A stretch of 64,000 bases of DNA from Streptomyces sp. MspMP-M5 (GTDB taxonomy: Bacteria > Actinomycetota > Actinomycetes > Streptomycetales > Streptomycetaceae). The notes below the pieces were generated by a model, which saw only the letters and a list, made by a program, of their open reading frames with translations, made no database searches and was not told the DNA's origin. Position 1 is the first letter of the stretch. Each line of letters begins with the position of its first letter. Below, one piece after another: positions 21,230 to 32,736 of the stretch. The DNA lies in contig NZ_KB891885.1 in assembly GCF_000373585.1 (NCBI RefSeq), positions 302,348 to 366,347 of the forward strand, written 5' to 3'. The position numbers were made by a program, and so were the translations under genes.

Positions 21230-21834
21230 GCGTGCGCCTCCTCGCCCGGGGTGTCCTGCTGCGCGGCCCCGGCGTCCGCCGGCCGCTCGCCCTTGGAGAG
21301 CGCGACCTGCCGGACCGTGCCCGGCGCGGCCTGGGTCACCCGCCCGTTGTAGTAGTCCCGTTCGGTCATGCCCGGGTGGATCGCGTGCGGGGAGTCGACC
21401 ATCCCCTCCGACAGGCCCACCAGCAGCTCTTCCTTGGTGTAGATGAGCGAGGTGCGGGAGCGGTCGGCGAGTTCGTACTCGTTGGTCATGGTGAGCGCGC
21501 GGGTTGGGCACGCCTCCACGCACAGGCCGCACAGGATGCAGCGGAGGTAGTTGATCTGGTAGACCGCGCCGTACCGCTCGCCCGGGGAGTAGCGCTCCTC
21601 GTCGGTGTTGTCGGCGCCCTCGACATAGATCGCGTCCGCCGGGCAGGCCCAGGCGCACAGCTCGCAGCCGACGCATTTCTCCAGCCCGTCCGGATGGCGG
21701 TTGAGCTGATGCCGGCCGTGGAAACGCGGCGCCGTCGGCTTCTTCTCCTCGGGGTACTGCTCGGTCAGCCGCTTCTTGAACATGGCCTTGAAGGTCACGC
21801 CGAAGCCGGCCACCGGGTTCTGGAACTCAGGCAC
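21226..21834 (-). CDS. nuoI: NADH-quinone oxidoreductase subunit I
   Basis: Two-[4Fe-4S] ferredoxin-like peripheral subunit of complex I (clusters N6a and N6b), 202 aa. Motifs [12 protein letters not shown] and [12 protein letters not shown] supply the eight Cys ligands. GTG at 21834 is chosen for the GAAAGGGGGG just upstream; the start overlaps the nuoH stop by 8 bp. In-frame ATGs at 21861 and 21870 lie deeper inside nuoH and are less likely. A charged tail of ~40 residues follows the conserved domain. Confidence 0.95.
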   Translation of the reverse strand: MPEFQNPVAGFGVTFKAMFKKRLTEQYPEEKKPTAPRFHGRHQLNRHPDGLEKCVGCELCAWACPADAIYVEGADNTDEERYSPGERYGAVYQINYLRCILCGLCVEACPTRALTMTNEYELADRSRTSLIYTKEELLVGLSEGMVDSPHAIHPGMTERDYYNGRVTQAAPGTVRQVALSKGERPADAGAAQQDTPGEEAHA

Positions 21835-23209
21835 CGTCGCCCCCCTTTCCGTCGCTCTCATTTCCGTCACTCACAGTGTCCACCCGGCCACTGACAATCA
21901 ACTCCCCGTCACGGCGCGGACGTCGGCGCGGCACCGGCGGCAGGGTCTGCCCGGGCAGCGGCGGGACGGGGAACCCGCCGGCCATCGGATCGAACGCGGC
22001 CTCGCCGTCACCGCCCTCCGGCTCCACCCGCCGGAAGAAGTCCACGACCAGCGAGATCAGCAGCAGCGCCACCGCACCGCCGCCCACGTACAGCACGATC
22101 TGCGAGAAGTCGTAGCCCTCGTTCTTCAGCGCCCGGACGGTGGCGACGAGCAGCAGCCACACCATCGACACCGGGATGAGGACCTTCCAGCCCAGCCGCA
22201 TCAACTGGTCGTAGCGGACCCGGGGAAGAGTGCCGCGCAGCCAGATGAAGAAGAACAGCAGCAGCTGCACCTTGACGGTGAACCAGAGCAGCGGCCACCA
22301 GCCGTGGTTCGCGCCCTCCCAGAACGTCGAGACCGGCCAGGGCGCCCGCCAGCCGCCCAGGAAGAGGGTGACCGCCACCGACGAGACGGTGACCATGTTG
22401 ACGTACTCGGCGAGCATGAACATCGCGAACTTGATCGACGAGTACTCGGTGTTGAAGCCGCCGACGAGATCGCCCTCGGACTCCGGCATGTCGAACGGCG
22501 CACGGTTGGTCTCCCCCACCATCGTCACGATGTAGAGGAGGAACGACACCGGCAGCAGCAGCACGTACCACTTGTTCTGCTGCGACTCCACGATGGTCGA
22601 CGTCGACATCGACCCGGAGTAGAGGAACACCGACGCGAACGCCGCGCCCATCGCGATCTCGTACGAGATCATCTGCGCGCACGACCGCAGACCGCCCAGC
22701 AGCGGATACGTCGAACCGGACGACCAGCCCGCCAGCACGATGCCGTAGATGCCCACCGAGGCCGTGGCGAGGATGTAGAGGACGCCGATCGGGAGGTCGG
22801 TGAGCTGCATCGGGGTGCGGTGCCCGAAGATCGAGATCTCGTTGCCCGCCGGGCCGAAGGGGATCACCGCGATCGCCATGAAGGCCGGGATCGCCGCCAC
22901 GATCGGCGCGAGGACGTACACCGCCTTGTCGGCGCGCCGGACGACCAGGTCCTCCTTCAGCATCAGCTTCACGCCGTCGGCCAGGGACTGGAGCATCCCC
23001 CACGGCCCGTGCCGGTTGGGCCCGATCCGCAGCTGCATCCAGGCGACGACCTTGCGCTCCCAGACGATGGAGAACAGCACCGTCAGCATCAGGAACGCGA
23101 AGCAGAACACCGCCTTGATGACGACCAGCCACCACGGGTCCCGCCCGAACATCGACAGGTCCTCCTGGGCGGCCAGCGCGGCCACCGGAAAACCGGGATG
23201 GTGCATCAT
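21827..23209 (-). CDS. nuoH: NADH-quinone oxidoreductase subunit H
   Basis: Membrane subunit forming much of the quinone-binding cavity, 460 aa, eight TM helices. [24 protein letters not shown] is the quinone-site loop with conserved Glu/Arg; [24 protein letters not shown] is the family signature. The C-terminal ~60 residues are a Pro/Arg/Asp-rich tail. ATG at 23209 overlaps the nuoG stop (ATGA). Confidence 0.97.
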   Translation of the reverse strand: MMHHPGFPVAALAAQEDLSMFGRDPWWLVVIKAVFCFAFLMLTVLFSIVWERKVVAWMQLRIGPNRHGPWGMLQSLADGVKLMLKEDLVVRRADKAVYVLAPIVAAIPAFMAIAVIPFGPAGNEISIFGHRTPMQLTDLPIGVLYILATASVGIYGIVLAGWSSGSTYPLLGGLRSCAQMISYEIAMGAAFASVFLYSGSMSTSTIVESQQNKWYVLLLPVSFLLYIVTMVGETNRAPFDMPESEGDLVGGFNTEYSSIKFAMFMLAEYVNMVTVSSVAVTLFLGGWRAPWPVSTFWEGANHGWWPLLWFTVKVQLLLFFFIWLRGTLPRVRYDQLMRLGWKVLIPVSMVWLLLVATVRALKNEGYDFSQIVLYVGGGAVALLLISLVVDFFRRVEPEGGDGEAAFDPMAGGFPVPPLPGQTLPPVPRRRPRRDGELIVSGRVDTVSDGNESDGKGGDGA

Positions 23210-25749
23210 GCGTCCACCTCCTTGGCCGGCGCCGGCGCACTCGGGACGGCGGAGACCTTCACCAGCTCACCGGGGTGCGCCCCGGTGTCGGCGGCGACGC
23301 CACCGCCCACGGAGTTCAGCGGCAGCCACACCACCCGGTCGGGCATCGGCGTGATCTGGAGCGGCAGCCGCACCGAACCGGCCGGCCCGGTGACCTCCAG
23401 CTGCCCGCCCTCCTCGACCCCCGCCTCCCGGGCAGTGGTCGCCGACAGACGGGCCACCGCGGCGTGCCGGGTGCCGGCCAGCGCGTCGTCGCCCTCCTGC
23501 AGCACCCCCTGGTCCAGCAGCAGCCGATGCCCGGCCAGCACGGCCTCGCCGACGCCCGGACGGGGCAGCGACCGCCCCGTCTCCCGCGGCTCCCCGGCAT
23601 ACGGGCCGCGCCAGCCGCCGAGCCGGTCCAGCTCCCGGCGCACGGCGTGCACGTCCGGCAGGTCCAGGGCCCCCACGGCGGAACCGCCGTCGGTCTCCGC
23701 CATGGCGTCGGCGAGCATCTGCAGGACCCGCGCGTCCGGCAGCAGCTGCCGCCGGGTCATCTGGTCCGGCTTGAGCGCGGCCTCGAACGACCGGGCCCGG
23801 CCCTCCCAGTTGAGGAACGTCCCGGCCTTCTCGACCACCGCCGCCACCGGCAGGACCACATCCGCCCGCTCGGTGACCGCGGACGGCCGCAGCTCCAGGC
23901 TGACCAGGAAACCGACCTCGTCCAGAGCGGTCAACGCCCGTGCGGGATCCGGCAGATCGGCCACCTCCACGCCCGCCACCAGCAGGGCGGCCAGCTCACC
24001 GGTGGCCGCGGCCTCGATCATCTGGCCGGTGTCCCGGCCGTGCCGGTGCGGCAGCGCGGCCACGCCCCAGGCGGCGGCGACCTCGTCCCGCGCCACCGGG
24101 TCGGTCGCCGGCCGGCCACCGGGCAGCAGCCCCGGCAGCGCCCCGGCCTCCACCGCGCCCCGCTCGCCCGCCCGGCGCGGCATCCACACCAGCCGAGCAC
24201 CGGTCGCGGCGGCCGTGCGGAGCGCCGCGGTCAGCGCCCCGGGGACCGTCGCCAGCCGCTCGCCGACGACGATCACCGCGCCGCCCGCGCGCAGCGCCTC
24301 CGCGGCGGCCCGCCCCTCGCCGTCCAGGCCGACCCCGCCCGCCGGCCCCGCCTGAGAGAGAGCTGTCAGCCACTCGGTCTCGGTGCCGGGCGCCGCCGGC
24401 AGCAGCCGCCCGCCGGCCTTGATCAGCCCGCGGGTGGCGTGACTGGCCAGCCCCCAGGTGCGCTGGCCGCGCTTGCGGTGCGCCTTGCGCAGCCGCAGGA
24501 AGACGCCGGGCGCCTCCTCCTCCGCCTCGATCCCGGCCAGCAGGACCGCCGGTGCCTGCTCCAGCGCGGTGTACGTGACGCCGTCCCCGGCCAGGTCGCG
24601 GCCGCGGCCGGCGACCTGGGCGGCCAGGAAGTCGGCCTCCTCGGCGCTGTGCGGCCGGGCCCGGAAGTCGATGTCGTTGGTGTGCAGCGCGACCCGGGCG
24701 AACTTGGCGTAGGCGTAGGCGTCCTCGACGGTCAGCCGGCCGCCGGTCAGCACACCGGCCCGGCCCCGGGCGGCGACCAGTCCGCGGGCCGCGGCGTCCA
24801 GCGCGGCCGGCCAGCTCACCGGCTCCAGCTCACCGGACTCGGCGTTGCGCACCAGCGGGTGCTCCAGCCGGTCCCGGGCCTGCGCGTACCGGAAGGCGAA
24901 CCGCCCCTTGTCGCAGATCCACTCCTCGTTGACCTCGGGGTCGTCCGCCGCCAGCCGCCGCAGGACCTTGCCCCGGCGGTGGTCGGTGCGGGTCGCGCAG
25001 CCGCCCGCGCAGTGCTCGCACACCGACGGCGAGGAGACCAGGTCGAAGGGGCGGGACCGGAAGCGGTACGCGGCCGAAGTGAGCGCGCCCACCGGGCAGA
25101 TCTGGATGGTGTTCCCGGAGAAGTACGACGCGAACGACTCGCCCGCGCCGATGCCGACCTGCTGCAGGGCGCCCCGCTCGACCAGCTCGATCATCGGGTC
25201 GCCGGCGATCTGGTTGCTGAAGCGGGTGCACCGCGCGCACAGCACGCATCGCTCGCGGTCCAGCAGCACCTGGGTGGAGATCGGCACCGGCTTGGGGAAC
25301 GTACGCTTCTTTCCTTCGAAGCGGGTGTCGGGGTCGCCGACCTGCATCGCCTGGTTCTGCAGCGGACACTCGCCGCCCTTGTCGCACACCGGGCAGTCGA
25401 GCGGGTGGTTGATCAGCAGCAGCTCCATCACGCCGCGCTGCGCCTTCTCCGCCACCGGGGACGTCAGCTGGGTGCGGACCACCATCCCGTCGGTGCAGGT
25501 GATGGTGCAGGAGGCCATCGGCTTGCGCTGGCCCTCGACTTCGACGATGCACTGCCGGCAGGCGCCCGCCGGGTCCAGCAGCGGGTGGTCGCAGAAGCGC
25601 GGGATCTCGATGCCGAGGAGTTCGGCGGCCCGGATGACCAGCGTCCCCTTGGGGACGGAGATCTCGATGCCGTCGATCGTCAGGGTGACGAGGTCCTCCG
25701 GTGGCACCGCAGCGGAGCCACTGCTCGACCCCGTTGTGGTGACGGTCAT
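23206..25749 (-). CDS. nuoG: NADH-quinone oxidoreductase subunit G
   Basis: Large Fe-S subunit of the NADH module, 847 aa. The N-terminal [2Fe-2S] domain has [15 protein letters not shown]; then come the His/Cys cluster in [17 protein letters not shown], the [4Fe-4S] in [10 protein letters not shown], and the CEHCAGGC cluster entering the molybdopterin-oxidoreductase-like domain. The C-terminal half (res ~300-847) is that domain without cofactor ligands expected for a redox enzyme, as is normal for NuoG. 4-bp overlaps on both sides. Confidence 0.96.
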   Translation of the reverse strand: MTVTTTGSSSGSAAVPPEDLVTLTIDGIEISVPKGTLVIRAAELLGIEIPRFCDHPLLDPAGACRQCIVEVEGQRKPMASCTITCTDGMVVRTQLTSPVAEKAQRGVMELLLINHPLDCPVCDKGGECPLQNQAMQVGDPDTRFEGKKRTFPKPVPISTQVLLDRERCVLCARCTRFSNQIAGDPMIELVERGALQQVGIGAGESFASYFSGNTIQICPVGALTSAAYRFRSRPFDLVSSPSVCEHCAGGCATRTDHRRGKVLRRLAADDPEVNEEWICDKGRFAFRYAQARDRLEHPLVRNAESGELEPVSWPAALDAAARGLVAARGRAGVLTGGRLTVEDAYAYAKFARVALHTNDIDFRARPHSAEEADFLAAQVAGRGRDLAGDGVTYTALEQAPAVLLAGIEAEEEAPGVFLRLRKAHRKRGQRTWGLASHATRGLIKAGGRLLPAAPGTETEWLTALSQAGPAGGVGLDGEGRAAAEALRAGGAVIVVGERLATVPGALTAALRTAAATGARLVWMPRRAGERGAVEAGALPGLLPGGRPATDPVARDEVAAAWGVAALPHRHGRDTGQMIEAAATGELAALLVAGVEVADLPDPARALTALDEVGFLVSLELRPSAVTERADVVLPVAAVVEKAGTFLNWEGRARSFEAALKPDQMTRRQLLPDARVLQMLADAMAETDGGSAVGALDLPDVHAVRRELDRLGGWRGPYAGEPRETGRSLPRPGVGEAVLAGHRLLLDQGVLQEGDDALAGTRHAAVARLSATTAREAGVEEGGQLEVTGPAGSVRLPLQITPMPDRVVWLPLNSVGGGVAADTGAHPGELVKVSAVPSAPAPAKEVDA

Positions 25750-27125
25750 GCGTTCACCCCCAGGTGAGCGTCGTCGTCGGCCCAGAGGGTCGACTTGGCG
25801 GGGTCGAAGGGGCAGCCCCTGCCGGCGAGGTGCTCCTCGTACTCCGCGCGGAAGTACTGGAGCGAGGAGAAGATCGGCGAGGCGGCGCCGTCGCCGAGGG
25901 CGCAGAAGGACTTGCCGTTGATGTTGTCGGCGATGTCGCCGAGCTTGTCGAGGTCCTCGGGCCGGCCCTTCCCGGCCTCGATGTCGCGCAGCAACTGCAC
26001 CAGCCAGTACGTCCCTTCACGGCACGGGGTGCACTTGCCGCAGGACTCGTGGGCGTAGAACTCCGTCCAGCGGGTCACTGCCCGCACCACGCAGGTGGTC
26101 TCGTCGAAGCACTGCAGCGCCTTGGTGCCGAGCATCGAGCCGGCCGCGCCGACGTTCTCGTAGTCGAGCGGCACGTCGAGGTGCTCCTGGGTGAACATCG
26201 GCGTCGAGGAGCCGCCCGGCGTCCAGAACTTCAGCCGGTGGCCGGGGCGCATCCCGCCGCTGACGCCGAGGAGTTGGCGCAGCGTGATGCCCAACGGGCC
26301 CTCGTACTGGCCGGGGTTGGCGACGTGGCCGCTGAGCGAGTAGAGCGTGAAGCCCGGGGACTTCTCGCTGCCCATCGACCTGAACCACTCCTTGCCCTTG
26401 TGCAGGATCGCGGGAACCGAAGCGATGGATTCGACGTTGTTCACCACAGTGGGGCAGGCGTAGAGGCCGGCCACGGCCGGGAAGGGGGGACGCAGCCGGG
26501 GTTGTCCGCGACGGCCCTCCAGGGAGTCCAGCAGCGCGGTCTCCTCACCGCAGATGTACGCGCCGGCGCCGGCGTGCACCGTGACGTCCAGGTCGAGGCC
26601 CGAGCCGAGGACGCCCTTGCCGAGGTAGCCCGCCGCGTACGCCTCCCGCACGGCCTCGTGCAGCCGGCGCAGCACGGGCACGACCTCGCCGCGCAGGTAG
26701 ATGAAGGCGCGGTGCGAGCGGATCGCGTGACAGGCGATCACGATCCCCTCGATGAGGGAGTGCGGATTGGCGAAGAGCAGCGGGATGTCCTTGCAGGTCC
26801 CGGGCTCCGACTCGTCGGCGTTGACGACGAGGTAGTGCGGTTTGCCGTCGCCCTGCGGGATGAACTGCCACTTCATCCCGGTCGGGAAGCCGGCGCCACC
26901 GCGGCCGCGGAGCCCGGAGTCCTTGACGTAGGCGATGACGTCGTCCGGGTCCATGGCGAGGGCTCTGCGGGCGCCTTCGTAGCCGTCGTGGCGCAGATAG
27001 GTCTCCAGCGTCCAGGACTCGGGGGCGTCCCAGAAGGCGGAGAGCACGGGGGCGAGGACCTTCTCCGGGCTGGTCCCGCCGGCGCGCGGCCGGGAGGCAC
27101 CGCCGAATTCGGCTGCCACGGTCAT
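25746..27125 (-). CDS. nuoF: NADH-quinone oxidoreductase subunit F
   Basis: NADH- and FMN-binding subunit of complex I, 459 aa, entry point of electrons. [16 protein letters not shown] is the NADH/FMN glycine-rich loop, [14 protein letters not shown] the FMN site, and [12 protein letters not shown] with a later Cys binds the [4Fe-4S] cluster N3. ATG at 27125 overlaps the nuoE stop by one base (TGATG); GTG at 27128 is also possible. Confidence 0.97.
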   Translation of the reverse strand: MTVAAEFGGASRPRAGGTSPEKVLAPVLSAFWDAPESWTLETYLRHDGYEGARRALAMDPDDVIAYVKDSGLRGRGGAGFPTGMKWQFIPQGDGKPHYLVVNADESEPGTCKDIPLLFANPHSLIEGIVIACHAIRSHRAFIYLRGEVVPVLRRLHEAVREAYAAGYLGKGVLGSGLDLDVTVHAGAGAYICGEETALLDSLEGRRGQPRLRPPFPAVAGLYACPTVVNNVESIASVPAILHKGKEWFRSMGSEKSPGFTLYSLSGHVANPGQYEGPLGITLRQLLGVSGGMRPGHRLKFWTPGGSSTPMFTQEHLDVPLDYENVGAAGSMLGTKALQCFDETTCVVRAVTRWTEFYAHESCGKCTPCREGTYWLVQLLRDIEAGKGRPEDLDKLGDIADNINGKSFCALGDGAASPIFSSLQYFRAEYEEHLAGRGCPFDPAKSTLWADDDAHLGVNA

Positions 27126-28006
27126 CACTCCCCCTCCTCTGCGGTGGGCCCGGCCGGGAAGGCTTCGTCGGAGGCCGAGGTCTCGTGCGGGGCGTCGTGC
27201 GAACTGGGGTGTCCCGGCGGCGCCTGCTCGCCGGGGCGGCCGCCGGGCGGTTCCTCGGCGGGGGCGGCGGCCCGCGGGGCGATCACGTGGTCCGTGGTGG
27301 CGCCGGGCGCCTCGCCCCTGGCCAGCCGCAGTCCGGCCAGGGAGGCGGGACCGGCGCCGCCGGTCGCCTCGACGGCGCCGGGCCGGCCGTCGGGGAAGCC
27401 GGCGAGGATCCGCGCGGTCTCCTTGAAGGAGCAGAGCGGGGCGCCGCGGGTGGGCCGGACGGTCCGGCCGGCCCGCAGGTCGTCGACGAGCTGCCGGGCG
27501 GAGCGGGGCGTCTGGTTGTCGAAGAACTCCCAGTTGACCATCACCACGGGGGCGAAGTCGCAGGCGGCGTTGCACTCGATGTGTTCGAGGGTGATCGCGC
27601 CGTCCTCGGTGGTCTCGCCGTTGCCGACGCCGAGGTGCTCCTTGAGGTCCTCGAAGATGGCGTCGCCGCCCATCACCGCGCACAGGGTGTTGGTGCACAC
27701 CCCGACCTGGTAGTCCCCGCCGGCCCGCCGGCGGTACATGGAGTAGAAGGTCGCAACGGCGGTGACCTCCGCGGTGGTCAGTCCGAGCTGCTCGGCGCAG
27801 AAGCGGATGCCGGTGCGGCTGACGTGGCCCTCCTCGGCCTGGACGAGGTGGAGCAGCGGCAGCAGCGCCGAACGCGAGTCGGGGTAGCGGGCGATCACCT
27901 CCTCGGCGTCCGCGGCGAGCCGGGCCTTGACGTCGGCCGGGTAGTCGGGGGCCGGTAGCCGGGGCATGCCCAGCGGGACGTCCTTGGGTGCCGGAGTGGC
28001 GTTCAC
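27125..28006 (-). CDS. nuoE: NADH-quinone oxidoreductase subunit E
   Basis: [2Fe-2S] thioredoxin-like subunit of complex I, 293 aa. Cluster ligands appear in [11 protein letters not shown] and [17 protein letters not shown]-terminal extension of ~80 residues, rich in Pro, Ala and Glu, is beyond the E. coli length and is probably disordered. GTG at 28006 overlaps the nuoD stop. Confidence 0.95.
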   Translation of the reverse strand: MNATPAPKDVPLGMPRLPAPDYPADVKARLAADAEEVIARYPDSRSALLPLLHLVQAEEGHVSRTGIRFCAEQLGLTTAEVTAVATFYSMYRRRAGGDYQVGVCTNTLCAVMGGDAIFEDLKEHLGVGNGETTEDGAITLEHIECNAACDFAPVVMVNWEFFDNQTPRSARQLVDDLRAGRTVRPTRGAPLCSFKETARILAGFPDGRPGAVEATGGAGPASLAGLRLARGEAPGATTDHVIAPRAAAPAEEPPGGRPGEQAPPGHPSSHDAPHETSASDEAFPAGPTAEEGE

Positions 28007-29337
28007 CGGTCGACGCCTCCCATCACGGGGTCGATGGACGCGACGGCGACGATGACGTCGGCGACCTGGCCGCCTTCACACATCGCTGCCATGGCCTGCA
28101 GGTTGGTGAAGGAGGGGTCGCGGAAGTGCACCCGGTAGGGCCGGGTGCCGCCGTCGCTGACCACGTGCACGCCCAGTTCGCCCTTGGGCGACTCGACAGC
28201 CGCGTACGCCTGTCCCGGCGGGACCCGGAAGCCCTCCGTCACCAGCTTGAAGTGGTGGATCAGGGCCTCCATCGAGGTGCCCATGATCTTCTTGATGTGG
28301 TCGAGGGAGTTGCCGAGGCCGTCCGGGCCGAGGGCGAGCTGGGCGGGCCAGGCGACCTTCTTGTCGGCGACCATCACCGGCCCCGGCTCCAGCCGGTCCA
28401 GGCACTGCTCGACGATCCGCAGCGACTGGCGCATCTCCTCCAGCCGGATCAGGAACCGGCCGTAGGCGTCGCAGGTGTCGGCCGTCGGCACCTCGAAGTC
28501 GTAGGTCTCGTATCCACAGTACGGCTGCGCCTTGCGCAGGTCGTGGGGCAGTCCGGCGGAGCGGACGATCGGCCCGGTGGCCCCGGTGGCCATGCAGCCG
28601 GCCAGGTCGAGGTAGCCGATGCCCTCCATGCGCCCCTTGAAGACCGGGTTGCCGGTGGCGAGCTTGTCGTACTCGACCATGTTCTTCTGCATCTTCTTGA
28701 CGAAGGCGCGGATCTGGTCGACGGCGCCGGGCGGCAGGTCCTGGGCCAGGCCGCCGGGGCGGATGTAGGCGTGGTTCATCCGCAGGCCGGTGATCAGCTC
28801 GTAGATGTCCAGGATCAGCTCGCGGTCGCGGAAGCCGTAGATCATGATCGTGGTGGCGCCCAGCTCCATGCCGCCGGTGGCGATGCACACCAGGTGCGAG
28901 GAGAGCCGGTTGAGCTCCATCAGCAGCACCCGGATGACGGTGGCGCGGTCCGGGACGTCGTCGGTGATGCCGAGCAGCTTCTCCACGGCCAGGCAGTACG
29001 CCGTCTCGTTGAAGAACGGCGTGAGGTAGTCCATCCGCGTCACGAACGTCGTGCCCTGCGTCCACGTCCGGTATTCGAGGTTCTTCTCGATGCCGGTGTG
29101 GAGGTAGCCGATGCCGCAGCGGGCCTCGGTGACGGTCTCGCCGTCGATCTCCAGGATCAGCCGCAGCACGCCGTGCGTGGAGGGGTGCTGCGGCCCCATG
29201 TTGACGATGATCCGCTCGTCGTCGGACTTGGCGGCGGCCGCGGCGATCTCGTCCCAGTCGCCACCGGTGACGGTGTAGACGGGGCCCTCGGTGGTCTCGC
29301 GGGGAGTTGCGCGGGACGCCTCGCTGGGAGTGCTCAT
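28003..29337 (-). CDS. nuoD: NADH-quinone oxidoreductase subunit D
   Basis: 49-kDa-type subunit forming the quinone site with NuoB, 444 aa. Contains [22 protein letters not shown], the family signature with the quinone-site His, and [19 protein letters not shown] at 29337 overlaps the nuoC stop by one base. Separate nuoC and nuoD genes, unlike the E. coli fusion. Confidence 0.97.
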   Translation of the reverse strand: MSTPSEASRATPRETTEGPVYTVTGGDWDEIAAAAAKSDDERIIVNMGPQHPSTHGVLRLILEIDGETVTEARCGIGYLHTGIEKNLEYRTWTQGTTFVTRMDYLTPFFNETAYCLAVEKLLGITDDVPDRATVIRVLLMELNRLSSHLVCIATGGMELGATTIMIYGFRDRELILDIYELITGLRMNHAYIRPGGLAQDLPPGAVDQIRAFVKKMQKNMVEYDKLATGNPVFKGRMEGIGYLDLAGCMATGATGPIVRSAGLPHDLRKAQPYCGYETYDFEVPTADTCDAYGRFLIRLEEMRQSLRIVEQCLDRLEPGPVMVADKKVAWPAQLALGPDGLGNSLDHIKKIMGTSMEALIHHFKLVTEGFRVPPGQAYAAVESPKGELGVHVVSDGGTRPYRVHFRDPSFTNLQAMAAMCEGGQVADVIVAVASIDPVMGGVDR

Positions 29338-30088
29338 CAGGTGTACGACCTCCGCTGGTCGGGAGCCGGGATCTGCGCGCCCTTGTACTCGACGGGAATG
29401 CCGCCCAGGGGGTAGTCCTTGCGCTGGGGGAAGCCCTGCCAGTCGTCGGGCATCATGATCCGCGTGAGCGCCGGGTGCCCGTCGAAGATCAGGCCGAAGA
29501 AGTCGTAGGTCTCGCGCTCGTGCCAGTCGTTGGTCGGGTAGACGTCCACGATCGACGGCACGTGCGGGTCGGCGTCGGGGACGGCGACCTCCAGCCGGAT
29601 GAGCCGGTTGTGGGTGATCGACCGCAGGTGGTAGACGGCGTGCAGCTCGCGGCCGGTCTCGCCCGGGTAGTGGACGCCGCTGACGCCGGTGCACAGCTCG
29701 AAGCGGAGCGCGGGGTCGTCGCGCAGCGTCCGGGCGACCACCGGCAGGTACTCGCGCTGGACGTGGAAGGTGAGTTCGCCGCGGTCCACGACGGTCTTGT
29801 CGATGACGTTCTCCGGCACCAGGCCCTGTTCGTCGAGGGCGCCCTCCAGCTCGTCGGCGATCTCGTCGAAGACGCCGGGGCCCTCGGTGCCGGCGGGCCC
29901 GCCGTAGGGGCGGGTGCCGGCGCCGGGCAGCCGGACGGTGCGGACCAGTCCGCCGTAACCGGAGGTGTCGCCGCCGTTGTTGGCGCCGAACATGCCGCGG
30001 CGGGTGCCGATCACCTCGCCGGTGTCCGCGCGCTGCGCCGGGACGGCCTCCTCGGGGGCGTCCGGGCCGTTGGGGTCGGTCGGCTCGC

Positions 30089-30092
<4 letters not shown>
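29337..30092 (-). CDS. nuoC: NADH-quinone oxidoreductase subunit C
   Basis: 30-kDa-type peripheral subunit, 251 aa. The conserved core includes [19 protein letters not shown] and [25 protein letters not shown], the NuoC signature. The first ~75 residues are a low-complexity actinobacterial extension. GTG at 30092 overlaps the nuoB stop (GTGA). Confidence 0.95.
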
Positions 30093-30679
<587 letters not shown>

Positions 30680-30688
30680 GGGTGACCC

Positions 30689-31048
30689 CTAGTCCCATTC
30701 CAGGCCGCCGCGACGCCAGACGTAGGCGTAGGCGACGAAGACGGTGAGCGCGAAGAGGAGCATCTCGACGAGCCCGAACAGTCCCAGGGCGTCGAAGCTG
30801 ACCGCCCAGGGATAGAGGAAGACGATCTCGATGTCGAAGACGATGAAGAGCATCGCCGTCAGGTAGTACTTGATCGGGAAGCGACCGCCACCGGACGGGT
30901 GTGGCGTCGGCTCGATTCCGCATTCGTACGCTTCGAGCTTGGCCCGGTTGTAGCGCCTGGGGCCGACGAGCGTGGCCATGACCACGGAGAAGATCGCAAA
31001 GCCTGCCCCGAGGGCTCCCAGTACGAGGATGGGCGCATAGGCGTTCAC
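30689..31048 (-). CDS. nuoA: NADH-quinone oxidoreductase subunit A
   Basis: First gene of the operon, a 119-aa membrane subunit with three TM helices. Signature [21 protein letters not shown] holds the flexible TM1-2 loop Cys, and [13 protein letters not shown] the conserved acidic residues. GTG at 31048 with AAGGGAG upstream. A Rex-type operator lies ~80 bp upstream (31129-31144). Confidence 0.96.
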   Translation of the reverse strand: MNAYAPILVLGALGAGFAIFSVVMATLVGPRRYNRAKLEAYECGIEPTPHPSGGGRFPIKYYLTAMLFIVFDIEIVFLYPWAVSFDALGLFGLVEMLLFALTVFVAYAYVWRRGGLEWD

Positions 31049-31128
31049 CGTCCTCGCTCCCTTCAGTCGACGATGACTGGATGGCGGTCCGCTCGGGCCC
31101 GTCGGCCGCCCCACGGCGATCGTGCACA

Positions 31129-31144
31129 TGTGAGGCAGTTCACA
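31129..31144 (-). promoter_or_regulatory. probable Rex operator (ROP) of nuoA-N
   Basis: On the minus strand the 16-mer reads TGTGAACTGCCTCACA. The published actinobacterial Rex site is TGTGAAC-N3-TTCACA; 12 of the 13 fixed positions match. It lies 81 bp upstream of the nuoA start, where a repressor would act. Rex is a redox repressor released by high NADH/NAD+, so regulation of complex I by it fits established knowledge. Binding here is inferred from sequence only. Confidence 0.82.
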
Positions 31145-31836
31145 AGCCCGATGCCCGCATCTTATGCCCGTCGGTCTGTGATCTGCGACACGGGTCCGGA
31201 CAACGACTTTGTGATCTTCACCACCTGACGAAGGATCATGAAGCCGGATGACCGGTGATCTCTGCACACGAAGCACGCGAGTGATCACGAGAGGTGATAT
31301 TCGTCGGGGTTACCGCTGGTCAGCGCGGTTGTTTCCATATCAAGAAGCAGGCGCCGCAGGCAAATTGGCGCCGGGTACACCTCAACTGCTATAGGCGCGA
31401 CGGCCGTAGACGTGATGCGCTCGTGACCCCGCCGTGATCGTCGGTACGTGCTCCCGTTCACGAGCGGAGGGGGGACGGGCGAAGCTCTGGGGCGATGCGC
31501 CGCGGAACTCCGGGGCGGCACGCGGCCGGTCGGCGGCCGACGATCGGTCACGGGAACATAACGGACACTCACGAGTGACCTATCCCACGCGATTTGCAGT
31601 CATGAGACCTTGACGCCCGGGAAGCCTTGGCGTGGCGGATCAAGAAGTGGTAAGCGCGCCCGGAGGCCGCGCCGGCCATCAAATGCCGTGCGTAGGAACA
31701 TGATCGCGAAATTCGGACATCCCGTCAGGGCGCCTTCGCCAGACGAAAAGTCCGTTTTATTCGTCGCGTACACGTCAAGTGTGGCGCACCCCACCTTTGT
31801 TGGCAGCAACCTGCGGCTCCTGATAGCCGTGGTGCC
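31145..31836. promoter_or_regulatory. divergent intergenic region, nuoA / NlpC-P60 gene
   Basis: About 690 bp with no convincing gene; a 95-codon minus-strand frame at 31285-31572 has no ribosome site or protein-like features. An 8-bp palindrome GTGATCAC lies near 31278, and arms GACGAA/TTCGTC at 31743-31766 sit in an AT-richer stretch that could be the peptidase promoter. I looked for a ydaO (c-di-AMP) riboswitch, common before Streptomyces cell-wall hydrolases, and did not see its core. Confidence 0.4.
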
Positions 31837-32646
31837 ATGTCCCCGAACGCACTCATACCCAGCCACCGGAAGCCCCGCCGCTCCGCGTCCTCGCGGGCCC
31901 TGCGTGCGGGCGTGACCGGTGGCTTCCTCACCCTCGCGGTGACCGGCGCGACCGTGCCGGCCAACGCCGTCGAGAAGCCCGTCTCCGAAACCCAGGAGAT
32001 GCCCACCATCACCACGGCGCTGGCCACCAGCGCCGCCAAGAGCGCCGACGCCGCTCAGCAGGCCGCGTTCAACTACGAGCGGCAGGCGCTCCAGGACGCG
32101 GCGGCCGCCAAGGCCGACCAGGCCGCGGACAAGGCCAAGGAAGCCGCCGAGAAGAAGGCCAAGGCCGAGGCCGAGGCGAAGAAGGCCGCCGAAGAGGCCC
32201 GCCAGGCCAAGGAAGCCGCGCAGACCCGCGCCTCCCGCTCCGACGCCCGCACCACCCTCTCCGCCGTCTCCGACGCCCCCTCCACCGGCAGCGGCAGCGT
32301 CGCCGGCCTCGTCTCCTTCCTCAAGGCGCAGCTCGGCAAGGCGTACGTGCTCGGCTCCAGCGGCCCGTCCTCGTACGACTGCTCCGGCCTCACCCAGGCC
32401 GCGTTCTCGCAGATCGGCATCGACCTGCCGCGCGTCTCGCAGAGCCAGTCGACCGCCGGCACCCAGGTCGGCCTCGGCAACCTCCAGGTCGGCGACATCC
32501 TCTACTGGGGCAGCGCGGGCAGCGCCTACCACGTCGCCGTCTACGTCGGGAACGGCAACTTCATCGGCGCCCAGAACCCGAGCACCGGCATCGTCGAGCG
32601 CCCCCTCAGCTACGACATGCCCACCGGCGCGGTGCGCGTCCTCTGA
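31837..32646 (+). CDS. secreted NlpC/P60 peptidoglycan endopeptidase
   Basis: Cell-wall hydrolase of 269 aa that should cut D-Glu-DAP type stem-peptide bonds. An N-terminal signal peptide (basic HRKPRRSASSRALR, then a hydrophobic segment ending VPANA) is followed by an Ala/Lys/Glu coiled coil (~res 65-130), a linker, and the NlpC/P60 domain (~res 155-269). The catalytic Cys is in SYDCSGLTQAAF and the His in YHVAVYVGNGNFIGA. The coiled-coil/NlpC layout matches RipA/PcsB-type enzymes. It lies divergent to nuoA and is probably monocistronic with a terminator. Confidence 0.92.
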   Translation: MSPNALIPSHRKPRRSASSRALRAGVTGGFLTLAVTGATVPANAVEKPVSETQEMPTITTALATSAAKSADAAQQAAFNYERQALQDAAAAKADQAADKAKEAAEKKAKAEAEAKKAAEEARQAKEAAQTRASRSDARTTLSAVSDAPSTGSGSVAGLVSFLKAQLGKAYVLGSSGPSSYDCSGLTQAAFSQIGIDLPRVSQSQSTAGTQVGLGNLQVGDILYWGSAGSAYHVAVYVGNGNFIGAQNPSTGIVERPLSYDMPTGAVRVL

Positions 32647-32672
32647 CGACCGGCGCACCCCCGACCGCACGA

Positions 32673-32710
32673 CGGAACCGCCCCTCCCCCGCTCGGAAGG
32701 GGCGGTTCCG
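32673..32710. terminator. terminator, NlpC/P60 gene / hydrolase gene
   Basis: 13-bp perfect inverted repeat (32673-32685 with 32698-32710), followed by cattt on the plus strand, placed between convergent genes. Confidence 0.85.
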
Positions 32711-32736
32711 CATTTCCCGGTCCCCGTCGGGCCCCG

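Noticed and set aside
31285..31572. 95-codon minus-strand frame upstream of nuoA
   Set aside because: No ribosome site, no recognisable features, in a region better explained as regulatory.
31600..31836. ydaO (c-di-AMP) riboswitch before the NlpC/P60 gene
   Set aside because: Searched because Streptomyces wall hydrolases often carry it; the conserved core was not found.
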